The notes below the pieces were generated by a model that was not told the DNA's origin, ran no database searches, and saw nothing but the letters and a program-made list of their open reading frames with translations. A program made the position numbers and the translations under genes. Positions 28,601 to 41,592 of a DNA stretch of 64,000 nt are shown in pieces; position 1 is the first letter of the stretch, and each line of letters starts with the position of its first letter. Source of the DNA: Amia ocellicauda (lineage: Eukaryota; Chordata; Actinopteri; Amiiformes; Amiidae); the NCBI RefSeq assembly GCF_036373705.1, contig NC_089855.1, positions 9,420,219 through 9,484,218 of the forward strand, in the 5' to 3' direction.

Positions 28601-31600
28601 ATTTGAGGAGAAAAAGGAAAAGAGCCAGTTGATTTTGAGCTAGAAGCATCACAGTTGCCCCCGCTGTGGTCACTGTCCTCAGCCAGCTATTCTTCTGCCA
28701 GTGCAATCTGCGAATCGGTCACCTTTCATGTTCTTTAAATACCTTCTACCTTCAAATACCTTCAAAACTGCTGAAAGACACACCGACACTAAAGCGCGAG
28801 AGTGTAATTACAGTGAATTAGTGACTGAATGATTAAATAAATGAAACTGCATGAATGATGTCTGGAATTGAGCAGTCAAGCAAAATGTAAGCCTTTGCTG
28901 TCAATGAAGAGAGGTGGTTATTTGGCTGTTGGCCGCCCGTATAATAGAATAGAAATTGTGAATAATTTAGGCTTGCTGTTGAAAAAGGAAACTGTAAAAT
29001 TAAAAACATCAGGGAAGGAAACTGGAAGTGCCTTATCGTGTAACTAACATACATGAAAAAACTGTTAAATATTTCAAATGTTATCAAGCCAAAATCTTTC
29101 CCTAAGTCACCATGTAAGCTCATATAAATCTCTATACAATCTTATGATTGTAACAGGGAAATGAGCCCGATGTGGGTCAATCGGCAGTCTGTGAATGTAT
29201 CTTTCTTCCAGCTCAATGGGTCTGCTGTTCCTTGAATTCTCAAACGATGTGCGGTGATGTTTTAGTGAAGCCATCAAGAGCCCAGTCACAGAAAAACCTG
29301 GCCCTGTATCAGATTGATTTTTAAGCTATAAACAAATACTACAGGCACCTCCAGACACTTTTCTTTCACCCTCTAATGATTGACTTGCTTTGTTGTACCT
29401 TAATTTACGAGATACTCACACGTATTTCTGTAATGAAAGGAAGATTTACAAGTGCTTGTAATGAAAGATAAATTGATGCACCGGTTCATGCCATTATGCC
29501 ACGACACATTGTAAAGAAAATTGTAATTTCTCTTTGATGTATCACATAAGAAATAAACAAATGCATCCTAAGGACGTCTGCACCCAGGGATGTCTGCACC
29601 ATGTTCCTTACTTGCTTACATCAATTGATGATTCTTGTCTGAAATTGAAAAAAGACAGTCCACTTCATTTATAATGAAGCCTGTGAACAAATCAAGACTG
29701 TGTGGACAAAGAAAACAGAAAACTGTCGTCCCTTGCAGCTTTGATTGTGTGTAATGGTTACATAATTATACAGTGCTGCTAAACACCTTTGTAATGTATC
29801 AGTGCCCACATACCAGACTCTCGAAAAATTAGTGAGACTGCTGTGTTGTTGGAAGAGAAATTGCATATTGTATTTAGTAAATAATAACTACCTGAAGGTA
29901 GTAACATAAATGTGTGAACATGATAGCATATTTTTTCAGTTCCATAGAAATCTTTTCGGGTCGCTTATTTCTAGTGATCTGGCAAGAAGGAAATGTGGAA
30001 GACAAGATAACAACTACAATGAATTCCCCCCCTCCCCCCAAACAAATGCTTGCAGGAGGAGGGATATAATTATTCGTAATGATTTTGATAATATCACAGA
30101 TGTTACAGAAAACAATGGTATCACAAATCACTCTGTGAAACCCCATGTGTTTGCAGTGAAAGCTTCTGTTACTTCATCGCTAACACTCACATTTATCTCT
30201 GAGCACTTTCATGCTCAAAAATGCCTTAACTCCCCCCCACCCCCAGTTCTGTAAATGCTATTCCAAAGCCCGGTTTGCTGTCCCCGCACTGCACTCACGA
30301 AACAGCCCCTCCAGCAGGCTGATAAACATGCTAATTCACAATGTCGTTTTTCATTCCCCTGCAGAAACAAATCCACACAGTTATTGTAATCACCCACGTC
30401 TGAGAAAATCACCTTCTCTCTTTTGTGAATCAAACTCAGGGCCTCGGGGTATTGTATTAAATTAAATGTTGTATGTGGGAAATGATAAAGAGGAAAAACA
30501 ACTGCAGAATGAAATACCATCCTGCCATGTCTTAATAATGAATGCAACAGATAGTGATACTTCAAACTAGTAAGTAGAAGATTTTCAGCCTTGACCCTAG
30601 ACATCTAGTTTGTCTTCTGCTCCTTGTATCAATTAACTCCCAGGTTAGATAATTTCATTAACCAAACCATTTGATTAAACTAATCTGTATTGTGTTCTGC
30701 TCTTATAAATGTGAGTGAGGCTACATGTACCCTGCACTGAGTGTTAGGTTTCAAAAGCCCAGATCTCTTTTAATATATATTTAATATATTGGACCCAATT
30801 AAATTCATGGCAGTGTTTGATATACCTGCATTCCCACCAGAGTTTGATCAAAATTAATAGTTAACATATAAAGGATTTTTTTAGCTGGGGAGCAATAATT
30901 TATTAAACAGGTTGAGGACAGACAGAAGGGGTGTATTTGTTATATTTCTTGACCACAGTCCACCTACAGCATGTTGTTTTTGCTGAAACCAAGATCTGAA
31001 CCCACCCATCTCATTTAAGCAGTTCAATAGAGGAGTCGATAACCATAAGCAATTAGGACAATGCAGTTTGATTGAAAAGAAGTCGGGGTTGAAATGCTCT
31101 TCACTGTACTATCAAAAATATTGAACTCAACAGACAAATATGAAAAGACAGCTTGGCTTTAATGGCTGCTACAAACCTTATGATTGATAGCAGGAGGACA
31201 AATTTGCCATTTCTGGTTCTGAACCACCAGAGAGGTGGGTCTCTGCGGTCTCTTTCTGGTTTGCCATGTCAGTCCGAGCGAGAGAACTTCTCTTCAGATT
31301 GAGGTCAGGGCTCTGAGTGGTTCTCCTTGCACATGGCATTCACACACAACTTTTTAAAATGTTATCATAGTGTTTGGTAGATTTACTGGCCCTCAACCAT
31401 AATATCCCAGCAGGGCCGGCATCAAACAGTTGTCAATGTTATCACAATAAGGGCAGTCAGAAAAAATACATTCCTTACCTACAATATGACAATAATCTGA
31501 ATTGGGGTTTATTTCAATAACTTTTCATAATATGCTAAACTAATATCTATTAACACGGCACGAATGCTGTTACTGATGCAGCTCTGAAAATTGCGTTCTT

Positions 31601-34600
31601 TGTTCCACGGATTCATGCATCTCCCAGCGGATGAAGCAGCACGTACAGTCGAGTTTGCCGCGTATTTAATCTCTGTCACGAGTAATGCAAGGTCTCAGAA
31701 GTTCTTTACAATTAAAATGATGAATGGAGTACACCTTTGCCCAGCCGCTCTGAGTCATCCTTTATCCCGCTTTGTTCAGATGCGAGAATAGTTTGAAGAA
31801 GGATGTCACAAGAGAGCCTTTTCATCTGTCCCATGTTGAGGATTTAGGATACAAACCTAATCGCATTAAAGGTACACAGAAGGGTTTGCTTTTGATTTTA
31901 CAGGATTGTATTTGTGTGTGTGTGTGTGCAAATTATACAGCATGCCTATGAAAATGTTACACATTATATCCAAATCGGATGCAGTGGCAGTGAAAAATAT
32001 ACACTTCCCCTGCCTTGGTTAATGGTTAATTCAACTGGAATCTCAACTGAGATCAACTAACTTTGAAAATACATAACAGATAAATAGATATAGTTTAAAG
32101 ATCAGTAGTTATTCAGCTAAATTAATCACTGAATAACATTATTTGGTGATTGGTGTTCATACTGTTAACTACAACTTGATGTTTTCCCTCCCCTAATTAT
32201 ATTAAAAAAGTAGATATGATGCTTCATTTGATTTCTGTCTGTTGCTAATTAAAATCTGCACACGCCAAGATTGTTAAATTCGACAGCAGGAGCAACAAAA
32301 CAAAACAAGGAATACTAGCTCTACCCATTAGGTCTCTTTAAAGAATACATCAATTGGAAATGACATTGGAACAGATTCAGTGACATAGTCGGTTTCCTAA
32401 TGATGGCTTTATTTATCCAGTGGGTGTAAACCGCACCTCCTCTTAATTCTCTGATCTGATCTCCTGAATGTTTCCATTATGGTGTTACTGCCCTGTTTTG
32501 ATTGCTTTGGAGAGGGAAGACAGGCTTTGGAAAGCTTTACCACTGGAGATCTGAGCAACATTCAGAATCGCCACTCTCACAAAACTGGCAACCGCTTTGA
32601 GTGTTGTTCCTCTGTGAATTCTCCAGGGTGCGTGATTGACTCTGGGCACTTGGGCTTTAGTAAATAGTAATAGTAAATACATCAAGTGTTGTGACAGCAG
32701 TGCCTTCTTCACAAGTACTTAGCGGTCTTAAGTAATAGCCAGTGTCCTCCGCTCTCACAATCAACCAGTGGCTACTTTCTGGCAATTATCCGTTGGCTTT
32801 TTGACCGTTAGAGACATGGGAATTTGCTGTTTACAACAAAATGGGAATCTGAAATTGGATTGACCGAGACTTACGTCTGGCTTTGCTGTGAACGGTCACA
32901 TATACTGCGAACATGCATCCATAATTCAAACTTGAACATGCCTTCTAATGAGGATGCCTATGGGAGGAAATGTAGGATCCAATTCACAGAGATAGTTGTT
33001 AACGTGGCTATTTCTGAAGTTTCCATTCCATTTAGTGCAAAAGACTGTACTAGGAATTAGGCTTATATTGTATTATATTTTATAGCAAATGACAAACTCT
33101 CCCATCATGTTACCAGGGTTCATTTGAGAAGTTGGTTGGGCAGTTTCTTGTCTGATTGCATCTCTCATTTTATCTTTCTCTTTATGTGCTTATGCAAAGT
33201 GTAAAACCTGTTTTTATGTGTGTTCGTCTGCCTCCCGGGAATCATTTTAAGGTTTATGACTGAACAGTGGATCCTCTTAATTCATCCATGAATTATGCAG
33301 GGCCCTTACTGTAAATATTTAATTTAGACAGACATTTGTAAGGGGGGATTTTGGGAATTAGGCAAATAGACAACCCTCTATAAAAATGAAAAGGAAAACG
33401 GAAATGTTTAAATGTGCAGGGCAGTAAATGAGAAAGACATGTACAAACGGCTCAAAATCAATGTTCTTGTTCAAATCAATATTCAGAAATCAGAAGTAGT
33501 AACACCTCTCAGAACGATATTATTTGTTTCTGTATATTCATGGATTGTAGTGCTACCCAAGTTACTAGGTTTTAGTTTCAGTACAGTGCTTTTCTTTTTA
33601 TATGGTTTATAACACAAGATAAATGGAAACATACTGTATGCAAAATAAACATATTGCCAAAATCCCTCTTTAAGGACCCTAATTTGATCAGTTTTCACAT
33701 TTAAGTCATTTATTTTCCTGACTTGCACATATTTGCTCTATCCAGCTGTAAGGAAAGAAACTAAGGAAGGAAACAGCTGTTAAATGTTTGCATTTCCTTT
33801 GCACGTGTACACAGCAGTTTCTATAGTTTGAAAGTTATCATACAGTGTGCATTGCTTTGACGTTAATGTGTGGCAGATTCTGCATCACAACATCCATAAG
33901 CAGAATTATCTTGTCTCGTGGACATTTTGAAAGATTTAACAATCGGATTTGTTTTTCTGTTCTTGTCTTTCTGTTCATCTTCTCCTGTTCTCTCTTCATC
34001 TCTTAATGAATATTATTATTTAATTCTTGGACACTGTCATCCTTGTTGCTACAGTTGTCACATAATTGCTTTCGAGTGCCCATGTTTACAAGGTAAGCTC
34101 TCCACTGTAGTCTTAGCCCTTCAGTGACCATGAAGCTTTTCTAACAACTCAATCACGTTGAAACTAACAGCACACTGTAATTAAAATACAACTTTTAGAA
34201 CATGTTTTTCTCTTGGGTGATATTGAATTGACAGATTTGGAAATGTCTGACATTTACATCGGCAGCGTTTTGAAGAGGATTTGCAGTTAACTGAGCTGAG
34301 TAATTGTAGTAGATGGGTCAGTAGGCATCCATTAACTTTTCACCTACTCAAAAGCAGACCCCGAAGGGAAGTAACATCAGGGAAGGAAACTCACTGAGAG
34401 ACAAGGACATGCAAGATGACTTTTCTTTAGTGGATGTAGATTGCCTTAAGTCTTAATTAACCCTTTAAATCTGTGCCAGCTGATCACTGGTAACCAGACG
34501 CTTGCTATTTTTTTTTTTTTATAGACCCACACTTTGAAGAGATCCTTGCAGGGCTATTATAAGATTTATCTTTTTATTCAATCAATATAGCAGAGGTTGT

Positions 34601-36102
34601 TAAAACCTGTGCATCAATGTTTGAGAATAAATTAATACAGCCCATTGTTTCACCTCCAGCAGCACGGTACTGTACTGAGACAGTTCGACTGTAGCGCTGT
34701 GCCCAGGACTACGCTCAGCTGTAAACTCAGACCTGTAAATCAGGCGTGTCAGCGATGTGATTGCGAGTGATGAAATCCAGCTTAACAGTATCACCGATGG
34801 CTGACCGCCTTGATGGTTTTCTTTGGAAGTACTGTGCTTTCCGGCTTGTTCCTCAGCGCCTCTTTTTTGTCGGCTTCCCAAGGACAGCACATAGTGAAGG
34901 GCATCCACATTACAACAAACACAATTCACAACTTCAGTTACCCCCCTGGAGACAGACACATCGGATTTGACAAATCTTGTAAGGAGACGTGAAGTGTGAA
35001 GAGATGTAAGCAGAACCAGAGGATTTTATTTGGTTGACAGTTGTCTCTAGGGGTTGGTGGGCTGGTTTTCTCTGTGGCCCTTGGGGAATACTATGCCCAC
35101 CATCAGAATTCACCTGAGTTCGCAGTGCTTGTGGAAATATATATTACAATACCCTCTGTGTGTGATCAAGGTGCAAGGTTGCATTGCCCATACAGCTGTG
35201 GAAATGCTCTTGGCAAACCTGTATCTATAAGCCTTTTTTATTATGTCAGTACCAGTTCTTCTGACACACAGAAGAGTATAACCCAGAGACATGCATCAAC
35301 AGGGATCTGTAGGTACATTGTTTACATCTCCTCCTGGCAGGAGAGTAAAACCCATGACACCTACTGTCTCAGTCCTGTTCTTGTCGTTGATGCCATTCGC
35401 ACTCAGATCAAGACCTGATCGTAGAGCCTTTATTTTGTCAGGCGTTTCCCCCAAGAATGTCTTGGCATGTTTTGTTTTTCTGTCTGAGAGTCCATGAATG
35501 TATTGAAACATTTGAAGAAGAAGAAGCAAGTAGAGCAGAATGATATTCAGAGAAGTCTGTCAATAATTCACAAGTTAAATCTTTTTGAATATGGCTCGTT
35601 ATTTCACTGCTTTGCAAATGGCCGAGGAAGCTGAGACCCTGTGAAGAAGCTGTTTGATCGGAGTCAACGTTGTGTGAACATTGTGCCAGGCTTTACCTGA
35701 GCAACTCTTATGTTTGTAGACTAAGGTCTGAAGTGATGATAACTGTTTAAAAGAGCCATGTCTTTCAGTATGGTCGCTTTTATATTTTATTTACATTTCC
35801 AAGCTTGTCAAAGCATCTCAAGATCTACACACAAACAACTTAATTGTGAAAAGAAGGCGTTGATCTATTTTTCGGCAGTACTGAATTTGTGTAATATTGA
35901 TAAGACTAGCAATGTATTTCTTTTACAATGAATACATTAAAAAGAAGGCTTTCATATAATTTTCCGCATGCGGTACTATGTGGCATACACATTTTTTAGA
36001 TTTTGTTTTGTAAATGGCGGCTCAGTGTTGTTCAGATTAGAGTGCTGTGCCTGAATTTAATTAGTTTAAATTGCTTTCCAAAAACACTTATAAAATAATA
36101 AA
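25681..36102. other. Long non-coding stretch
   Basis: About 10 kb of AT-rich sequence. I read both strands and found no exon with a recognisable protein motif, no tRNA-like or rRNA-like segment and no clear transposon. The longest minus-strand open frame (30604-30215) is unconvincing. It most likely belongs to the first intron of SYTL5 or to intergenic space; conserved non-coding elements cannot be judged without an alignment. Confidence 0.4.
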
Positions 36103-36174
36103 ATTTAGGACAGTGGATGTAACCTCATTCATTAAAATATTTTAATGAATGAGGTTATATCAGCAGTCCTAAAT
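36103..36174. repeat. Compact palindrome / hairpin
   Basis: A 36-base perfect palindrome at 36121-36156 (left half AACCTCATTCATTAAAAT) is enclosed by outer arms ATTTAGGAC (36103-36111) and GTCCTAAAT (36166-36174). The intervening segments match only partly. The whole could form a stem of about 35 pairs with almost no loop. No flanking duplication or known element ends were recognised. Confidence 0.85.
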
Positions 36175-38912
36175 AATACGCCACTAAGCAAAGTTTTAAA
36201 TAATATATGCCAATACAAATGTGTTATTCTCCTCAAATGAGCTCACAGTATACAGAAACCAATTTGTTTTGTAGATGCAAGTAAAATAGCCTTCTTCTAG
36301 TCGAGGCTTTGGCTCTTTGAAGTATTTATAAAAGAGTACATTGTCTTCTCACAAGAATATTTAAAAAAGTAAAACTAAAAGGTCAAGTGAGAGGAGCTGT
36401 CCACAGGCGAGGCGAAAAGGCAGCAGAAAAGGTTTGAAACTCTTCAGATTGAAGGTTAATGCACCCCCACATAAACCTCTAGCACCGCCGTCATTCAGCA
36501 TGTGCTGCAGACGTGGCAGACATGTTCTTTTTCTCTCCGGTCATTTTAAATGTGGTGATCTTATCTGAAAACAGCTCTCTTAAACAGGTTTTAATTAATT
36601 CAAGATCATATCATTTTAAATTAATTTAAGTAATTCAGTCTTTACATGTATCGTCATTAATTTAAAAACCTGAAGATGTGTTTGGATATTGTAAACTTAC
36701 ATTGTGTTCAGGCTAAAGTCATAACAGGGAACATCCTTAGCTCTTTGTATCTGACTGCAAAGCTTCAGAGATCGAAAATGAGTCTACCTTTGTAAAATGT
36801 TACATTTAAATCACTGTCTGTTTGTAGCCTTAAGGGAATGTGGGACTTTTTGAGGTCTAGAAAGCTAGAGTGAAACAAGAATGACAGTCATCTACCTTTC
36901 TGTAAAGTGCATCTGTATTTGAAGATTAAAATCCCTTTTGTTCTTTTGATTTTTATTTCACAGTTGTTTGCTCTTAAGTGCTCCGTACGAGTAATATCTT
37001 TTACAGCTTGTGGCGGACTGTAAATCTTGTAAGAAAGTCAATAAAATGTTTCATCATGTGGTGGGAATGGTACCAGAGAGGCAGTTTTAGCCATTGCCTC
37101 AGAGCATCGGATTGAATTGAACTTGACTGTGCATTTTAGTCACATGACCCATCAGAAGGGTGCGAAACCCTTTTCATTCCAACAGCAGCTTGTTACTCCA
37201 TTGTTAAACACAGGAGTCAGTCCAGCTTCTATGAACAACTCCACTCCACCTGAAAGGCAACATGTGCGGGAGACTCAACTTGATGCCATTTGAGAACAGT
37301 TGTGACTTTGTTTATTGTGGATGTGATGATAGAGCTTTCTAAATGATACTGTGTTCATTTCACTTCACCTGAAGCATACATATGTGTTTAAAGCATATAG
37401 CACTTAAGCAGGATACTAAAAGGTTACAGTCCTGCATTACAGTGACTGATTGGAAACCCACCACACAAGGGCAGCGCAGGGTATTTGTCGTATCTGTGAT
37501 GAATGTAAATACAGTACTGTACTTGAAGCCCACATGACAATCTTGGGTGAATTCGTTTCACAGACGTATCTGGGTTTGCGGGAACCTCCTCGGCTAGATC
37601 CTGCCGTGTCTTTGCCCTGAGGGGAAGACAGTGAGATAGATTTTGCAGCACTCAAAAAAAATACTGTCTTAATCCCATCAGAGCACCCCGCACACACATA
37701 CATCAGCAGCGCCGGGCAAACTGCTACTGACAGACAGAGATTTCTAATTGGATTGAACTCCCTTGTTACCACAGTTCTCGCTCCAGTTTGTCTTCATATG
37801 TGACATTTTCACTTCTTTCACGGGCTGCACATCAGCCAATAAAAGTAAACATTAAAAAGCATTAATGTGTTTTATTAGTATTACAACGTACACATGTAAA
37901 GAAATGTCTTGCATTAAGAAGGGTACCCGTACTAAACGTACATTTCTTGGTTGATGCTGGTGTTAATGTGATCATTCATTGCAGGTTGTTTTTGAGTTAA
38001 TGGTGCCCTTGCTTTTGACATGATCAGTCAATTAAATTAGTGTGTTCTGCTTGGCTTTACAACGAAGTTACCCCATTGATATTTGTAATGAACAGATACA
38101 GGAGTTATTACTAGTAATATCTGGTTTGGATAATCTGACATGATTAATAACTCTCATTACTCAAGTCCTTTGTTGGGTCTGGCAGAGGACCTGTTCTGAA
38201 GCCATGATGAGATTGGCATTCGTCATGTTGGCTAACTTTTCCAGATACAATAACTGAAGGGACTCGTAGGAGATGGCTTTGGGCAGAGGTGAAGAGCAGA
38301 TTAGTACGAGGTCTGAAGTTCTGCAACGCAAAATTGTCAGTTTTCAATTAACTGTGACAGTGTTCAGTTTAACACAGATGTTTTCTGTTGAACACTGTCA
38401 GGTTTTGCAGGTTTTGCTGTGTGGGGTAGAGCATGTCCCCCCTGAAAAAGCTAGATACCACAGCAAATAAGCATCTGAAAAAAACAACAACACAGGAAAT
38501 GCAGATAAAACAACCTTCTCCTATCAGATCGCCTTTATCGACCACAGCTGCTGAAATAACTTAAGCAAATTCAAAATAAATAGACCTACACATGGAAATA
38601 GCTCACCCAGAAGCACATTATTGCCAGACCTACTAATGTCTAGTTTTGCCAGAATGGCTTTGTACAGCAGTACGCTTCATTTACACCTTCACCTCCAGAT
38701 CTTCAAGGGCCAGCGAGAGCTCACCAGACACTTCCAGTACCTTTGTACAGACATGAGAAAAGCAGTCTAGCTTCCTGTTGCCCTTGTAGGTCAACTCTTT
38801 CATCCTTACATCCTTCAGAAGATGATGTGGCAGGATTTGGCTACAGAGATGAGAGTTGGTGGCTGTCAAGGTGGCTGATGCTAATTAAAATGTACTCCTT
38901 CGTGTAGACTTA
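36175..38912. other. Non-coding, nothing recognised
   Basis: AT-rich sequence with no supported gene or repeat family. The minus-strand frames around 37424-37772 overlap in different frames and lack motifs. Confidence 0.4.
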
Positions 38913-39892
38913 GACCCCGTTCACATTTGAGATTTAGGCAGACCCATGGTCGCCTTAACTCATATGTGAACGGGGTCATAGTTTTAAGGCGGCCCTGGGC
39001 CAGGTGAAAACTAGTCCCGCTTTTTGACCCGGCCTGAATCTTTTGAGGGACCAAAAGATGACCTAAATGTGAATATGAACGCGCCGGGCCTTTGCTATTG
39101 TTTTTTCTTGTACTAAGTATGATTGAAGTCTGTAATTTAACAGTATGCATTTTACACCTGAAAATTCCCCAGGTAACTTTATTAACTTATTGTGCATTAA
39201 AACTATATAAATTTTACCGAAGCAGAATCAGAACAAACGCAGTGGAGTCCAGAGAGAAGGTTGCACTATTTTCAGAGGAACTCAAAAGAAATACTGAGCA
39301 GCAGCTTGGATTGCATTGGACAGATCGACATGCAGCAGACAGCACCGAAGAAACCGACACTTGAAGTACTATTATATGTGTTGTATGTATGTGTGTATGT
39401 AATACACATTTTCAGTTTATGAATCTCAATAGGCTATTGATAACTAATACATATGATTTATTGTGATTAAATGTAGATCTAAATGTGCTTCGCTTTCGGG
39501 TGAATTGTATAACAGCGCTTTTAGACTTGCAGAACCGAAGATAGACATTCGAAAAGGGAAATATATAAATTTGAGATTTGAAAGATTACTTTCAAAGAAA
39601 ATATAGAACCGATCAATAGCCTATATATATATATATATATATATCAATATTAATAAGTTGTGATTATAAGTACATCGCATACACCTGTAAGCAGACCTAA
39701 TGTCATGCGTAACTGGTTTGTTTGAGCAGATTTGTTTAATTCCCACCATGCATTTAGTTTAGGCCTCCTTTTTGCCCACATATGTGAATGCACTTAGGCC
39801 TCCTAAAACTGCAAATGTGAACGGGGTCTCTAAAAAACGTAGGGCGAAATTTGAGGCGGCCTATGGCTGGCCTAATAAGTGTGAACGGGGTC
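38913..39892. mobile_element. Non-autonomous DNA transposon, PIF/Harbinger-like
   Basis: Terminal inverted repeats GACCCCGTTCACATTT (38913-38928) and AGTGTGAACGGGGTC (ending 39892) are flanked by a TTA duplication at 38910-38912 and 39893-39895. A 3-base TTA/TAA target is the hallmark of PIF/Harbinger elements. Each end carries a second, inward copy of the terminal motif (GTGAACGGGGTC at about 38963-38974 and 39818-39829), so both ends are doubled. Subterminal blocks share GGCGGCC and GGCC words. The 980-base body has no transposase frame and includes a (AT)n run at 39622-39644. The family assignment rests on the duplication length and general terminus style. Confidence 0.75.
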
Positions 39893-39895
39893 TTA

Positions 39896-40689
39896 TCTGG
39901 TGTACATTATTTTATATGTTTGCATCAGACGATTATGTTGCTGTAGATTCTCAGCTGTTTTATTTATTAATATCTATGTAAAGAGATGCCAAATAAAAAA
40001 AAAATGACACAAAACTGTAAGACAGGGTGCAGAGGAAACAGAATTCCTACATAAAGCTTACTATATCTACCCTAAAACCTATTGAAAACCACCTCACTGA
40101 ACACATAGAGGCCCAGATATTAAAGAAAGCGAATGCGACAACATGGGGAACTAAGAGGAAGGCTAAATCCCCGCAGGCAACCCTTCTGCAAGCATCACTG
40201 GGCCTATGGGGATTTGTCAGCAAAAACACGGTTTCTGTTCTGCTAGTTGGACTAAATGGATAATTAGGTGTTGCGAAGAAAAGCTGAATAATCACATACC
40301 CAAGCACTTGAAGTCAATTGAATTTGTTCCTGGCATAATGAGACCATTTTAATCCTGTGTGACTCATTGTAGGTCCTTTAGAGTATTGCCTTCAAATGAT
40401 TGTCCAAAACAATTTCATAAACAGGAACTGAATCATGACAGGAACTTCACTGCATTTGTTGTTTTCCGACAAACTGTGAGGCCACAGTGCATTAATGGAC
40501 TCTGGAAAGCTTCTTAAAATGCTTACACTAGCTATTGTAGTTACATTCTCCTGTAATCTACAGATGAGTGACAAATTACAGGAAAAATCTGAATAAATGA
40601 GTGGAGGAACATAACAAATGCAGATGTCTCCAAACAGGTGTACTGCATGATACAATTAAGCAATTACCATCCTATCATGCTCTGTGGCA
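39896..40689. other. Non-coding, nothing recognised
   Basis: Short interval between the Harbinger-like element and the Tc1 remnant; the frame at 40027-40263 has no recognisable domain. Confidence 0.4.
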
Positions 40690-41290
40690 TGTATACAATT
40701 ATTATTGGGGCATGAATGGCAGGAGCTTCAGTCACAAAGACGCTCAACTGGCTCGTGTTCTGGACAAGAGTGCATGTGTGGGACACCAAGAGAACGGGAC
40801 AGGCCTGACTGCTGGACCCCTACAGTGAGGGGTAATGTTATGCTGTGGGGGGCATTTTCCTGGCATGGTTTGGTTCCACTTGTCCTCTTAGAGGGAAGGG
40901 TCACTGCAAATCATGACACAGTTATTCTGAGTGATCACCTTTATCCTATGGTGACACATTTCTATCCTTATGGGAGTGGTCTCTTCCAGGATGACAATGC
41001 ACATCCACAGGGCACGAGGGTCACTGAATGGTTTGATGAGTATGAAAATGATGTGAATCATATGCTATGCCTTCACAGTCACCAGATCTCAACCCATTTG
41101 AACAGCTATGCGAGATTCTGGACCGACGTGTTAGACAGCGCTCTCCACCACCATCATCAAAACCCCAAATGAGGGAATATCTTTTGGAAGAATGGTGTCC
41201 ATCCCTCCAGTAGAGTCCAGAGACTCGTACAATCTGTGCCAAGAGCATTGGAGCTGTTGTAGTGGCTCGTGGTGCCCAACACCTTAATGA
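40690..41290 (+). mobile_element. Decayed Tc1-like transposase remnant
   Basis: The frame at 40684-41172 retains PTVRGNVMLWGAFSWHGLVP, SDHLYPMVTHFYPYGSGLFQ and [20 protein letters not shown], which correspond to the central and second-aspartate parts of a Tc1 transposase. The third block follows in another frame at about 41078-41115 ([10 protein letters not shown]), so at least one frameshift is present. The HTH region and both terminal repeats are missing or unrecognisable. It lies only about 300 bases from the intact Tc1 copy but is a different, older family. Confidence 0.85.
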
Positions 41291-41570
41291 GACACTATGT
41301 TGGTTTTTCCTTTAATTTGTCACCTGTCTGTATATATCATTGTTTATGAAAAGTGTTAAGGAGCAAGTCAATCGAAATCTGTGTTCTTTGGCCGAGCTCT
41401 TCAATCACCAACTTGTTCCCTCCCAGCGATGTCAAAATATGCACCTGAGCATGATTAGTTCCCATCACTCTTCACATGCATTTCATGTATGTCGAAAACA
41501 ATCATTCAATTCACAAATTTAGATCAAAGCATTCCTTGCAGCAGCAAAATTTTGGAATTCGGTTAAGATC

Positions 41571-41592
41571 TATATATATATATATATATATA
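41571..41592. repeat. (TA)n tract at the left border of the intact Tc1
   Basis: TA run directly abutting the left end of the transposon; a matching AT run (42814-42841) abuts the right end. The element inserted into a (TA)n microsatellite, splitting it. Confidence 0.95.

Noticed and set aside
30215..30604. 129-codon minus-strand open frame
   Set aside because: No motif, overlaps other frames, and composition is like the surrounding intergenic DNA.
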